Shown: piece by piece, positions 35,832 to 45,000 of the stretch
Numbering within the stretch: the first letter of the stretch is position 1
How the letters are laid out: each line of letters starts with the position of its first letter
From: Bacteroidales bacterium
Lineage (GTDB): Bacteria > Bacteroidota > Bacteroidia > Bacteroidales > Marinilabiliaceae
Assembly: GCA_024401355.1 (NCBI GenBank)
Contig: JAKSLF010000010.1
Location: 1-64,000 of the forward strand
DNA length: 64,000 nucleotides
Direction: 5' to 3'
The notes under the pieces: model-generated
Told to the model about the DNA's origin: nothing
Seen by the model: only the letters and a program-made list of their open reading frames with translations
Database searches by the model: none
Made by a program: the position numbers and the translations under genes

Positions 35832-36905
35832 TCATCTTACAGCCTTGTCCATCAAAATGGAATCCGCTACGACCATCGCAGCCATTGCCTCTACAATTGG
35901 CACAGCACGAGGCACAACACATGGGTCATGTCGACCTTTGACAGTCGTTTTCACTTCCTGATGGAGTGAATTAACTGTATCCTGTTCCATGAGGATTGTC
36001 GCAGTAGGCTTGAATGCAACATTGAAATAAATATCTTCACCATTAGAGAGACCGCCTTGTATACCACCCGAATAGTTTGTTCGGGTTCGTACTCGGTCGC
36101 CATCCATATAGAACACGTCATTATGTTGCGAACCACGCATAGATACACCAGCAAAGCCTGAACCATATTCAAAGCCTTTGACAGCATTGATTGACAGCAT
36201 TGCATGAGCAAGCAAAGCCTGGAGTTTGTCAAAACATGGTTCTCCAAGCCCAACAGGACAGCCACTTATCACACACGTTATCACGCCACCAATAGAGTCC
36301 TTCGCCATGCGTACCGACTCTATTTCAGCTATCATCTTCTCGGCCATTGCCTGATCTGGACAACGAACAATATTATCCTCTGCCGAATCAATGTCAAGCT
36401 GTGTATATGGTGTATCAAGAACAATTGACCCGACCTGGCGTGTATACGCCTTGACAGTTATGCCATATTCTCTAAGGAATATCTTCGCCAAAGCTCCGCC
36501 AACAACGCGAGAGATTGTTTCACGGGCAGATGTACGACCACCTCCACGATGATCTCGTATGCCATATTTAGTATGGAAAGTATAGTCTGCATGCGATGGT
36601 CGGAACGTATCAACAATATTGTCATAGTCTGACGAATGCTGATTCTCGTTTTCTACCATGAAACCTATCGGAGTACCAGTCGACTTGCCGTTGAATATTC
36701 CACTGAGGAGTCTCACGCGGTCCTTCTCATCACGAGGAGTTGTTATCTTCGACTGTCCAGGACGTCGACGATTGAGTTCCTTCTGTATTTCCTCTACATC
36801 AACAACGAGTCCTGGCGCCATGCCATCAACAACTCCGCCGACAGCTTCACCATGCGATTCACCAAAGGTGGACAAGCGGAAGAGTGTTCCAAACGTACTG
36901 CTCAT
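35832..36905 (-). CDS. aroC: Chorismate synthase
   Basis: This 357-residue FMN-dependent enzyme converts EPSP to chorismate at the end of the shikimate pathway. Landmarks are [29 protein letters not shown] at the N-terminus, [25 protein letters not shown] (family signature), [10 protein letters not shown] and [22 protein letters not shown] at the end. The length is standard. It lies 53 bp after slyD and may be read from that promoter. Confidence 0.97.
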   Translation of the reverse strand: MSSTFGTLFRLSTFGESHGEAVGGVVDGMAPGLVVDVEEIQKELNRRRPGQSKITTPRDEKDRVRLLSGIFNGKSTGTPIGFMVENENQHSSDYDNIVDTFRPSHADYTFHTKYGIRDHRGGGRTSARETISRVVGGALAKIFLREYGITVKAYTRQVGSIVLDTPYTQLDIDSAEDNIVRCPDQAMAEKMIAEIESVRMAKDSIGGVITCVISGCPVGLGEPCFDKLQALLAHAMLSINAVKGFEYGSGFAGVSMRGSQHNDVFYMDGDRVRTRTNYSGGIQGGLSNGEDIYFNVAFKPTATILMEQDTVNSLHQEVKTTVKGRHDPCVVPRAVPIVEAMAAMVVADSILMDKAVR

Positions 36906-36958
36906 TTTTGTCTCTCTTTATCGTTATTTCTCTCTAACACATCTCTATTCGACCATAA

Positions 36959-37549
36959 TTAGTGGCAACAGCCTCCTTCGCCGCAACCGCCACCGCAGCC
37001 ACAATCACCTTCACTACCATTGCCACCACAGCCACCAGAGCAGCCTCCGCCACCACAGCCACCACAACGATGAACTGGATGAAGCTCCTCTTCTGTAGCT
37101 TCTCTAACTTCAAGCACCTCACCAGCGAAGTATAAACTTTCGCCAGCAAGAGGATGGTTGAAGTCCATATTGATAGAGTCTTCATTGATTGCCTTAATAA
37201 CACCATCAAGACGAACGCCGCCTTCGCCCATCATAGGCACATGACGACCGATCTGCAAAAGATCTTGACGCAATTCGCCATTCACCTTGAACACATCAAT
37301 TGGCACATCGACAACAGCATCCTTATCATACTCGCCGTATGCTTCTTCTGGAGTAAGTGAAAACTCGAATTTATCTCCTGTCTGCAGACCCTTGATGCCC
37401 TGCTCAAACATCTTGAGCATAAAGCCCGATCCGAAGACAAAATTAAATGGTCGCTCAGCAGTAACCTTTTCAACCAAAGGTCCGTTTGCTGTGCCTTCTG
37501 TGCGTAGCTCGTATGTGAGCGAAACGTATGCGTCCTTCTGTATTTTCAT
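36959..37549 (-). CDS. slyD: SlyD-type FKBP peptidyl-prolyl isomerase with metal-binding tail
   Basis: This 196-residue cytoplasmic folding helper has an FKBP domain split by an IF chaperone insert (about 75-125). It begins YVSLTYELRTEGTANGPLVEKV and continues FVFGSGFMLKMFEQGIKGLQTGDKFEFSLTPEEAYGEYD. The last 38 residues after PVHRCGGCGG are almost only Gly, Cys and His with some acidic residues, a nickel/zinc-binding tail as in E. coli SlyD but more Cys-rich. A -7 box TATATTTG lies upstream at 37581-37588 on the minus strand. Confidence 0.93.
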   Translation of the reverse strand: MKIQKDAYVSLTYELRTEGTANGPLVEKVTAERPFNFVFGSGFMLKMFEQGIKGLQTGDKFEFSLTPEEAYGEYDKDAVVDVPIDVFKVNGELRQDLLQIGRHVPMMGEGGVRLDGVIKAINEDSINMDFNHPLAGESLYFAGEVLEVREATEEELHPVHRCGGCGGGGCSGGCGGNGSEGDCGCGGGCGEGGCCH

Positions 37550-37613
37550 TGGAGGAAGTTGTTGTTTTTAATTGAATATGCAAATATAGTAATTTTATTT
37601 ATATTCTTTTCAT

Positions 37614-38078
37614 TCAACTCAACACTATCTTGCCTCCCATTTCTATCTCTAGCAATCTCCTCTTCACTTCAATCCCGCCACCATAACCACCAATCTTGCC
37701 TCCTGACGCCACTACTCTATGACATGGCACAACAATCGCTATCGGATTCCTATGGTTCGCCATTCCTACCGCCCTCATGGCATTCGGACTGCCTATCATT
37801 CTTGCCTCTTCTGCGTATGTCACGGTCTTGCCATAGCCTATTTTCATCAAGGCTTCCCAGCATTTTTTCTGAAAGTCAGTTCCGTCCATCTTTATTGGCA
37901 AGTCGAACTGCGTTCTTTGTCCTTCAAAGTATTCTTCAAGTTGCTCTATGGTTCTCCTGGCAACTTCCGAACATCCACTTTCACAATGCAATGACGAAAA
38001 CGAAAGGCACCGTAAAGTGCCTTCGTCTGTTCCTATATATAAACGTCCAACCGGACTATCATATATTGTTTCTACCAT
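37614..38078 (-). CDS. ogt: Methylated-DNA--protein-cysteine methyltransferase
   Basis: This 154-residue suicide repair protein removes O6-alkyl groups from guanine. The acceptor motif is VVPCHRVVASGGKIGGYGGG, preceded by the helix-turn-helix segment YGKTVTYAEEARMIGSPNAMRAVGMANHRNP. The N-terminal half is the short ribonuclease-like domain of Ogt. It starts 13 bp after the GH127-type gene, so DNA repair and arabinan degradation appear to share a transcript, probably by accident of genome order. Confidence 0.94.
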   Translation of the reverse strand: MVETIYDSPVGRLYIGTDEGTLRCLSFSSLHCESGCSEVARRTIEQLEEYFEGQRTQFDLPIKMDGTDFQKKCWEALMKIGYGKTVTYAEEARMIGSPNAMRAVGMANHRNPIAIVVPCHRVVASGGKIGGYGGGIEVKRRLLEIEMGGKIVLS

Positions 38079-38091
38079 GTGTTTCCGATTA

Positions 38092-40479
38092 TCATTTCTT
38101 TATCAGTCTCACTTCGTATATTTCACCTATCTGCTTTCTCTCCTTCGCCACAAACTTCACTCTCACCTGACTCTTGCCAGCAAGAAGTTCTGCAGGTATC
38201 TCATATACTTCATACTTGAATTCCGAAATGCGATATTTACCGGTATTGTTAACCGACTTCACAACAGTATCATCTATCAGTATATCAAACTCATGGCTCT
38301 TCCATTCACCTACACCCCAATATTTTATGCGTAGACTAAGGTCCGAAATACCCTGTGTCTGCATGAGATATGAGAAGTAATGTCCGTCAGAAGCATCACG
38401 CCAGAAGCAGTCGTTTGTGTTTCCTGTATACGACTGATCTGTTTCCATCTTATGGTCAGTCTCTGGCTGCTGTTCACCTGGCTGCACCTTGTCAACGGTA
38501 CGAGCCTCAAGTTCCTGACGCTCTCGCTCCTGCTGAGCAAGGTTATCAAGATAGCCCTTGTAGTTTTTCTCCGACAATGCAAGCCAGTACATCATGTAAC
38601 GCGAGTCATGTATCTCAAAGAATGGCTGAATCTCATTGTCTATAGGATTCTCCATCTTTGTCGCAAGAGTAAAATGGAGCGGCTTACCTTCTATCGGGTT
38701 GAGCTGCGATGCTATAGATTCGATATTGTCATTAATAAGGATAGGAGCCTTATCTACAGGAAGTTTCTTACCACCAGCATACTGACCGAAACGGCTATCA
38801 TCGGCAACAAGATGTGCTAGGTCTTCAGTTCCTGTCTTCATACCGAGCATGATTGGTCCATGCATAAGTGCAATGTACTGAGGTTCGTTAGGCAGATATT
38901 TAATTGCATTATGCATTGGGAACGTCACTTCGACAACATCACCCTTCTTCCATTTGCGGTCGATGCATACGTATGACGATGGTCCGCTGACGAGAGCAAC
39001 AGGCTGACCATTGACAGTCACCTTGAACTGTCCTGGGCTGACCCATCCAGGATAACGCACCATGAGTTTCATCGAGCCTTTACCCTCCGCAATTGTTATG
39101 CGGCTTGTCTCACCGTATGGGAACTCAGTACTCTGACGCACCTTGATACCCTTTTCACGCCAGTTGAGTTCCGAAGCGACAAACAGGTTGACGAATAGAG
39201 CATCGTTTACCTTAGTATATATAAACTGTCCATACTTACCATGGTTCTCCATACCCGTGCCGACACAACACCACATCGCTTCGTTTGGCGCAGAATAGTT
39301 TCTGTAATGACGAGGACGTGCTGGTGTAAAATAGACGTATCCACCATGCTCCGGATGCTGAGTCGAAAGGATGTGGTTAAAAGTAGCGAGCTCGTAATAG
39401 TCTGCATATCGTGCTTCAGGATTGCGACGATGAAGATCCTCTGTAAGCTTGAGCATATTGTTCGTATTGCAGCTTTCTGGACCATCAATGTCATTGATAA
39501 AGTCCATACATGCATCTTTGCTTGGGAAGTGTTCACGACGGCTATCACCTCCAAAAGCGAGTGACCTCTCACCTGTCACGATATCCCAGAAGAAGTCGCT
39601 GGCGACATGATATGTCTCGTCACCCGTAAGCTCAGAAATGCGCTCAAAGCCAATAACCTTAGGCACCTGTGTGTTAGCATGCATATTATCAAGACAATCC
39701 TGACGCTGAGACATCGGTGTGAAGAGTCTCTTGTGAGAGAACCTTTTTGCGCAGTCAATATATTTCTTCTCACCCGTTATGGCATATGCATCGGCAAGCA
39801 CTTCGTTCATTCCGCCATGCTCGTTCGACAGCATCTGCTCCATCTGCTCGTCAGAAAGTGCTGCAGTAAGTTCCACAGCCCAGTCCGAGAACTGCAAGAA
39901 GAGTTTCTTTGCCTGTTCATTGCCACAATATAGCCATGCGTCACGCAAACCAGCATACATCTTATGAAGGTTATAGAATGGTGCCCACGAACCAAAGTAA
40001 ACACCGAAATCACCTTTCTTGAAATTACTCCATATATTGGCACTATTTGGCATGCCGCCTATGTAGTTGCGTCCCCATTGCGGATTGTTCTTGATGTTAG
40101 CATCTGCACACTCCTGAAGTTCGCTGATGATATATTCCATTCTCTTGCGACACTCTTCATTACCAGTAGCCGCATTTATTGCCATAGCTGTGAGATAATG
40201 ACCGCCGACATGTCCGTCAAGACCATCCCAGTTCGGATAAGCCTTCGCCTTAGGCTGCAGTCCAGCCTCTTTGCGATATGGTGCAAGAAGCCTGTCACAG
40301 TCATACTGCAACAATGTCTTTATATTCAAGTCACGCGCCTTCTTCAATGGTCCATCAAGAAGAGTGACGTCACCTAGTGGAAACTCATCAGCATACAGTT
40401 TGTCCTGAGCTTGAGCATTCTGCGAAACAGTCATAGCCATCGCACAAGCCGCAAAACCATAAATTATTGAATATCTCAT
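38092..40479 (-). CDS. GH127/GH146-type beta-L-arabinofuranosidase (DUF1680)
   Basis: This 795-residue exported enzyme has a signal peptide 1 to about 25 (AQAQ). The family is marked by YPNWDGLDGHVGGHYLTAMA (83-100) and the zinc-cysteine active site: E335 and C337 in PESCNTNNMLK, and C404-C405 in AMWCCVGTGMENHGK, where C404 corresponds to the nucleophile of HypBA1. An (alpha/alpha)6 barrel is followed by two beta-sandwiches. The extreme C-terminus (about 690-795) looks like a further DUF4986/CBM-like domain. It likely removes arabinofuranose from plant glycans and is divergent from the xylanase-esterase gene, sharing a 368-bp control region. Confidence 0.9.
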   Translation of the reverse strand: MRYSIIYGFAACAMAMTVSQNAQAQDKLYADEFPLGDVTLLDGPLKKARDLNIKTLLQYDCDRLLAPYRKEAGLQPKAKAYPNWDGLDGHVGGHYLTAMAINAATGNEECRKRMEYIISELQECADANIKNNPQWGRNYIGGMPNSANIWSNFKKGDFGVYFGSWAPFYNLHKMYAGLRDAWLYCGNEQAKKLFLQFSDWAVELTAALSDEQMEQMLSNEHGGMNEVLADAYAITGEKKYIDCAKRFSHKRLFTPMSQRQDCLDNMHANTQVPKVIGFERISELTGDETYHVASDFFWDIVTGERSLAFGGDSRREHFPSKDACMDFINDIDGPESCNTNNMLKLTEDLHRRNPEARYADYYELATFNHILSTQHPEHGGYVYFTPARPRHYRNYSAPNEAMWCCVGTGMENHGKYGQFIYTKVNDALFVNLFVASELNWREKGIKVRQSTEFPYGETSRITIAEGKGSMKLMVRYPGWVSPGQFKVTVNGQPVALVSGPSSYVCIDRKWKKGDVVEVTFPMHNAIKYLPNEPQYIALMHGPIMLGMKTGTEDLAHLVADDSRFGQYAGGKKLPVDKAPILINDNIESIASQLNPIEGKPLHFTLATKMENPIDNEIQPFFEIHDSRYMMYWLALSEKNYKGYLDNLAQQERERQELEARTVDKVQPGEQQPETDHKMETDQSYTGNTNDCFWRDASDGHYFSYLMQTQGISDLSLRIKYWGVGEWKSHEFDILIDDTVVKSVNNTGKYRISEFKYEVYEIPAELLAGKSQVRVKFVAKERKQIGEIYEVRLIKK

Positions 40480-40501
40480 GTGGTATTTTATTATTTTTTT
40501 G

Positions 40502-40536
40502 CAAAACTATAAAAAATAAAACAATTGAAACACAAA
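40502..40536 (-). promoter_or_regulatory. Promoter of the GH127-type gene
   Basis: On the minus strand TTTG (40536-40533), 23 bp, TAGTTTTG (40509-40502). The spacing is at the long limit. The leader would be about 16-20 nt. Confidence 0.5.
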
Positions 40537-40600
40537 AAAAGATACACGCAACTACCATGATGTTACAACTATAGTTTTTGCTTTAGGTATACATATATAT

Positions 40601-40769
40601 AAATGGTTTCCACCAGAAAACCTTTACCGTTAAAGGCTCCATAGACAAAAAATCCCACATGATTGCTCAAAATGTCCTACATCGCACTACATTTATTGAA
40701 ATACAAGCAAGAATATAGCATTTACCAAAAAAAAAGAAAAAAACTTATTGAATTCTCTAAATGGTTTCC
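40601..40769 (+). promoter_or_regulatory. Paired 11-bp repeat in the divergent hemicellulase control region
   Basis: AAATGGTTTCC occurs exactly at 40601-40611 and again at 40759-40769, the second copy lying inside the promoter directly against the -7 box. A small palindrome CCTTTACCGTTAAAGG lies at 40621-40636. The positions fit operators for a regulator of the xylan genes; no regulator gene is nearby. Confidence 0.45.
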
Positions 40770-40777
40770 TAATTTTG
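40748..40777 (+). promoter_or_regulatory. Promoter of the GH10-CE1 gene
   Basis: TTG (40748-40750), 19 bp, TAATTTTG (40770-40777): full consensus. The leader to the ATG at 40848 is about 65 nt. Confidence 0.75.
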
Positions 40778-40847
40778 CAAAGCTGACTCAACAATGGCAG
40801 CATTTGATTAAAATTAATTAATAAATAACGTCCAATCATACTGGAAC

Positions 40848-43070
40848 ATGAGAAAAAAATTTACTTTACTCATGCTTTGTGCAATGAGTTTAGGTTCCGC
40901 GATGGCTCAATTCGGACCTCGTCCTGAACCAGAAGACCCAACCGGTCTCAAGGATGCCTACAAAGATTATTTCAAGGTAGGTGTGGCTGTAAATATGCGC
41001 AACATGCGCAACCCTGAAGAGATCAAAGTAATCCTCAAGGAGTACAATAGTATCACAGCCGAAAACGACCACAAGGTAGGACAGATCAACCCAAAGGAAG
41101 GAGTCTACAATTGGGGACCTGCCGATTCAATCGCCAATTTCTGCCGCGAGAACAAGATTCCTATGCGTCTCCACAACCTCTGCTGGCACAGCCAGTTTGC
41201 AGATTGGATGATGTATGACAAGAAGGGCAACTTCGTAAAGAAAGAGGTATTCTACGCACGACTCAAGAACTACATCTTCACAGTAGTCAACCGCTACAAG
41301 GACATCATCTATGCTATCGATGTTGTCAATGAGGCTATTGCCGACGATATGCGTCCACGTTTCCTCGGGCCAGGCAAGGGCTTCGAGCAGCCAAGTCCAT
41401 ACCGTCAGTCTAACCTCTTTAAGCTCTGCGGTGACGAGTTCATCGCTAAGGCATTTGAATATGCAGCTGAAGCAGCAGGTCCTGACATCGAACTTTACTA
41501 CAACGACTACAATGCAGCTAATCCAGACAAGCGCGACCGCATCTTCAACATGGTCAAGAAGATGAAGGAAGAGTATGGTGTACGTGTCGATGGTATCGGT
41601 ATGCAGGCTCACTACAATGTCTTCGGACCTAGCAACGAGGATATTGATGCTGCAATCACTAAGTATGCAACTCTCGTTAAGCACATTCAGTTCACAGAAA
41701 TGGACATCCGTGCCAACGAAGAAATGGGTGGACAGCTCCAGTTCAGCCGTCAGGGCATGGAGATCAAGCCATACGTCAAGGATCTTCACACAGCAAAGTG
41801 GAACGATCTCTTCCGCATCCTCCGCAAGCACAAGGATGTTGTCAACTCTGTCACATTCTGGAATGTTTCCGACAAGGACTCTTGGGTAGGCACATCTAAC
41901 TATCCTCTTCTCTTCGACAAGGATCTCAAGAAGAAGAGCGCATACAATGCAGTAAAGAAGTTCGACGTCAATGTCGACAACGCAGTTATCAAGGAAGACT
42001 TCGTTCCTAACAGCCTCAACCAGCCAGGCCAGGAATATCCACAGGTCAACTCACAGGGTTATGGCCGCTTCCGCATCGATGCTCCACAGGCCAAGTCTGT
42101 TATCGTAAGCCTCGGACTCGGTGGACACGGTGGCACAGTACTTCACAAGAACAAGGAAGGCATCTGGGAAGGCACAACAGAAGTTCCTATGGACCCAGGT
42201 TTCCACTACTACCACCTCACAATCGATGGTGCAGTAGTCAACGACCCAGGAACAGGCAACTACTTCGGCTCATGCCGTTGGGAGAGCGGTATCGAAATAC
42301 CTACTAACGCAGACAAGGATTTCTATGCTGTTCGCAACAATATCAAGCATGGTCAGTATCACGAAATACAGTTCTGGAGCGAAAGCACACAGAGCATGAA
42401 GCGTGCCTTCGTCTACACTCCTGCTGGTTACGGTCAGAATGTTGACAAGAAGGGCAATGTGGTTGAAAAGGGCACTCAGAAGCGCTACCCTGTTCTCTAC
42501 CTCCAGCATGGCTGGGGCGAAAACGAGACATCATGGCCAGTTCAGGGTCACGTCAAGGACATCATGGACAACATGATTGCTGACGGCAAGTGCGACCCAT
42601 TCATCGTTGTAATGACATACGGTATGACAAACGACATCAAGTTCGGCAGCCTCGGATTCGGCAATTTCCACTCGGCATTCGAAAAGGTGCTCATCGACGA
42701 ACTCATTCCATACGTTGATGCAAACTTCAACACAATAGCAGACCGCAATCACCGTGCTATGGCTGGTCTCTCTATGGGTGGTATGGAAACTCACCTTATC
42801 ACTCTCGACCGTCCTGAGGTATTCGGCTATTGGGGCATCCTCTCTGGTGGCATGTACACTCCAGAAGAACTTGCTAAGGCTTCTGTCAAGCCAAACTTCG
42901 TCTTCATGTCAACAGGCGAGAAGGAGAATCCAACAGGCATCCGCAAGGCTGCAGACGATCTCAACGCAGCTGGCTACAAGGCAATGAGCCACGTCTCTGA
43001 CGGCACAGCTCACGAGTTCCTCACTTGGCGTCGTGCTCTCTACAACATGGCGCCACAGCTCTTCAAGTAA
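40848..43070 (+). CDS. Bifunctional endo-1,4-beta-xylanase (GH10) and feruloyl esterase (CE1-like)
   Basis: This 740-residue exported enzyme has a signal peptide 1-20 (AMAQ). The GH10 barrel spans about 32-375, with acid/base E162 (DVVNEAI) and nucleophile E284 (QFTEMDI). A short linker leads to an early-set/CBM48-like beta-domain (about 400-485), then a CE1-type alpha/beta-hydrolase (about 505-740) with nucleophile S642 (GLSMGG) and histidine H722. The same order is known in Prevotella Xyn10D-Fae1A, which cleaves xylan and releases ferulate. It would act together with the GH127- and GH43-type enzymes on arabinoxylan. A strong terminator follows. Confidence 0.94.
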   Translation: MRKKFTLLMLCAMSLGSAMAQFGPRPEPEDPTGLKDAYKDYFKVGVAVNMRNMRNPEEIKVILKEYNSITAENDHKVGQINPKEGVYNWGPADSIANFCRENKIPMRLHNLCWHSQFADWMMYDKKGNFVKKEVFYARLKNYIFTVVNRYKDIIYAIDVVNEAIADDMRPRFLGPGKGFEQPSPYRQSNLFKLCGDEFIAKAFEYAAEAAGPDIELYYNDYNAANPDKRDRIFNMVKKMKEEYGVRVDGIGMQAHYNVFGPSNEDIDAAITKYATLVKHIQFTEMDIRANEEMGGQLQFSRQGMEIKPYVKDLHTAKWNDLFRILRKHKDVVNSVTFWNVSDKDSWVGTSNYPLLFDKDLKKKSAYNAVKKFDVNVDNAVIKEDFVPNSLNQPGQEYPQVNSQGYGRFRIDAPQAKSVIVSLGLGGHGGTVLHKNKEGIWEGTTEVPMDPGFHYYHLTIDGAVVNDPGTGNYFGSCRWESGIEIPTNADKDFYAVRNNIKHGQYHEIQFWSESTQSMKRAFVYTPAGYGQNVDKKGNVVEKGTQKRYPVLYLQHGWGENETSWPVQGHVKDIMDNMIADGKCDPFIVVMTYGMTNDIKFGSLGFGNFHSAFEKVLIDELIPYVDANFNTIADRNHRAMAGLSMGGMETHLITLDRPEVFGYWGILSGGMYTPEELAKASVKPNFVFMSTGEKENPTGIRKAADDLNAAGYKAMSHVSDGTAHEFLTWRRALYNMAPQLFK

Positions 43071-43094
43071 ACCACACGTCTAGTACGTAATTAT

Positions 43095-43128
43095 AAAGTC
43101 CCCGACAGTCAAACTGCCGGGGACTTTT
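43095..43128 (+). terminator. Terminator of the GH10-CE1 gene
   Basis: AAAGTCCCCG-CAG pairs with CTG-CGGGGACTTT, followed by TTATTATTTG. It lies 24 bp past the stop. Confidence 0.9.
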
Positions 43129-43216
43129 ATTATTTGATTTCAATCGCAACCTTTGCATCGCCAAGTATTACGTCAACCTCTATCTGTGTATAAGTGCGCC
43201 AAACAGGAAAACACTT
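43129..43216 (-). pseudogene. Relic of a DUF4143 ATPase C-terminus
   Basis: On the minus strand, a frame starting after a TGA at 43217-43219 reads KCFPVWRT, then EVDVILGDAKVAIEIK. This is the recognisable C-terminal PD-(D/E)XK stretch of DUF4143 ATPases (WRT..EVDF.LG...AIEIKS), here with the ExK motif kept. Nothing of the Walker region remains upstream. The frame then runs into the terminator of the xylanase gene. It is therefore a decayed fragment of about 29 codons, a cousin rather than a copy of the intact ATPase at 0.4 kb. Confidence 0.7.
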
Positions 43217-43628
43217 TCATCTTCAATTATTTGCAGCCTACGTATTATCATAGTATGCATTTTTAAACAACGCCAATATACATACTTTTTCTAATTTCTA
43301 CTGCGAATTTTCATTAAAAATCTGAAGTACCACTGCGGAATTTATATCAAAACTACGTGCGTGTTTTGATGTTAGGAGTGAGAGTTAGTACATGGTTGCC
43401 ATGCATGGATGATTTTATAGTAAGTGAGAAAGACGGCTGTGCAGGAGCTTGGGCTTTTTCTTGCTTTATTCTTTCTATTTCTGTTTGACTTGTTAAGAAG
43501 ACAATGTCCAAGCAAATATATGCAAAAACGACTGAAAAGTTGCGATGAAACATGTTAAATATGAGGAGAAGGCAGGCAAATGGTGTGATGTAGATGTTAA
43601 ATATTGTTGTAAAAATGGGGGTGAAATG
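43217..43628. other. Non-coding stretch between ATPase relic and MITE-like copy
   Basis: I see no supported gene. A 66-codon minus-strand frame at 43353-43553 lacks family resemblance. The sequence is AT-rich with no long repeat. Confidence 0.5.
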
Positions 43629-43928
43629 CCGAAAATCAACTTTGACATTTTGACCATGACCATTGTTAAAGTAGGTTAAGGAAATGCTTTTTTTAATGGT
43701 GTCAAAAAGGTATGGTAAGGGTACGGTAAGGTACCGTTATCCCTCCGAGAAAAGTGTCTAAAGTCGAGGGATGGGTATTTTGCAAAATATACTTAAATAT
43801 TACTAAATGGAGCATGCTGATTTTAACAGACGAATTGAGCATTTTAACTTATAGAGGCGATGGAACATTGGAATAAAACGCCGAAAAGTTGGAATGGTCA
43901 CGGTCAAATGGTCAAAGTTGATTTTCGG
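43629..43928. mobile_element. MITE-like repeat, right copy
   Basis: This 300-bp element ends in 36-bp inverted repeats (43629-43664 and 43893-43928) that differ at only three positions; the outer 18 bp, CCGAAAATCAACTTTGAC, are identical. Inside each arm, TGAC occurs three times in a spaced series. The segment 43629-43766 is the inverted counterpart of 2515-2652. No coding frame is present and I see no clear target duplication. It lies 20 bp from the terminator of the corrinoid operon. Confidence 0.82.
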
Positions 43929-43941
43929 TCTTATTTAAGAA

Positions 43942-43976
43942 ACAAAAGTGGTGCCCAGGAAAGCCCAGACACCACC
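43942..43976 (-). terminator. Terminator of the corrinoid uptake operon
   Basis: GTGGTG (43948-43953) and CACCAC (43970-43975) form the base of a stem extended by G-U and G-C pairs. On the minus strand it is followed by TTTTGTTTC. Confidence 0.7.
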
Positions 43977-44006
43977 TTGAAACAAAATTATATTACCTCT
44001 ATAAAA

Positions 44007-44975
44007 CTAAAAAGCCTTCTTCACGCTCTCCACCTTGCCATCTGAGTATGTCGTCTTGACAATAACGATTCCACGCTCCGGAGCAATCAACTTCTGACCG
44101 CCAATAGTGAAATATTCAACAGAGACGACTTCTGAATCTACATCATCAACAGATGTTTCAGTGTCTTCCTTAGCAAAACGGACCTTGATGTCGTCTATTG
44201 CGAAATAAGATGCCTGATTAACTCCGTATGTGTCAGAATCATTCGAATCTATCGTAAATAGAACCATAGTAACTTTACCCAAAGGCAGAAGAGAAACCTC
44301 GGTCCAGTCTTCTACAAAAGAGCCATCTTTTGCAAGATCAAAAGATACTGAACCAGTTTGTGTTTCCCCGTTATAACCATAGAATGTAATTGTCAAATAG
44401 TCACCTTCTTCAGTCAAGGCTCTTGCTGGAGAATTTCCATTTTTGGCAACATTGAGCTGATATGTTGTTGGTCCAACGTTAACAGATTCAATAACATGAG
44501 CTTCATCGGCAAATGCAATATAAGCCTGTGGATTATATTCCGATATAGTAGGATTTGAATTGCAATATACTACAGCAAAATTATCAGAACCATTCGACGT
44601 TGGGACTGACAACTGGTGCAAATAATCTCCATTTCCCAAATTGTCGTCAATATAGTTTGAAATAGCAATGCCACCGCCCCAGAAGCAGCCATCTGAATAA
44701 TTGTTGATGAGCTCAGACATGATTTCCGTATTGCCCTCGTCATACCATCCATACAGGACATCTTCGTCTTCATCAAAATCATTAGGATACAACATAGGTC
44801 CACCATACTGAACATTTTCAATAAGTGACGACCATGTGTCAACGCCACCATTGTAGTTCACAATGCCATTCGCATCTTCATCTTCAAATGTCAATACTCT
44901 GACTTCATAGTTGGCCTCCTGAGCCATCGCACTCATGCTTACGAGTGCTCCAAACAAAATAAAAATCTTTTTCAT
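44007..44975 (-). CDS. DUF4465 secreted protein of the corrinoid locus
   Basis: This 322-residue exported protein has signal peptide 1-19 (AMAQ). Residues about 25-265 are a beta-rich DUF4465 domain (DTWSSLIENVQYGGP, CFWGGGIAISNY, ASYFAIDDIKVRFA). The tail about 275-322 (YFTIGGQKLIAPERGIVIVKTTYSDGKVESVKKAF) resembles the short C-terminal sorting-type modules of Bacteroidales secreted proteins. There is no lipobox. DUF4465 proteins recur in Bacteroidetes cobamide transport loci. It is the last gene downstream of the cobalamin riboswitch, 25 bp after its neighbour, so a corrinoid-binding accessory role is inferred. Confidence 0.82.
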   Translation of the reverse strand: MKKIFILFGALVSMSAMAQEANYEVRVLTFEDEDANGIVNYNGGVDTWSSLIENVQYGGPMLYPNDFDEDEDVLYGWYDEGNTEIMSELINNYSDGCFWGGGIAISNYIDDNLGNGDYLHQLSVPTSNGSDNFAVVYCNSNPTISEYNPQAYIAFADEAHVIESVNVGPTTYQLNVAKNGNSPARALTEEGDYLTITFYGYNGETQTGSVSFDLAKDGSFVEDWTEVSLLPLGKVTMVLFTIDSNDSDTYGVNQASYFAIDDIKVRFAKEDTETSVDDVDSEVVSVEYFTIGGQKLIAPERGIVIVKTTYSDGKVESVKKAF

Positions 44976-45000
44976 TAATTTGAGTTTTAATTATATATAG

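Noticed and set aside
43353..43553. 66-codon minus-strand frame MFHRNFSVVF...
   Set aside because: No recognisable family, no consensus promoter in the right place, and it lies in a stretch of decayed DNA.
2371..43928. Possibility that the inverted repeat pair marks a large invertible chromosome segment
   Set aside because: The copies could recombine to invert about 41 kb, but nothing in the gene order shows that this has happened; interspersed transposition explains them more simply.
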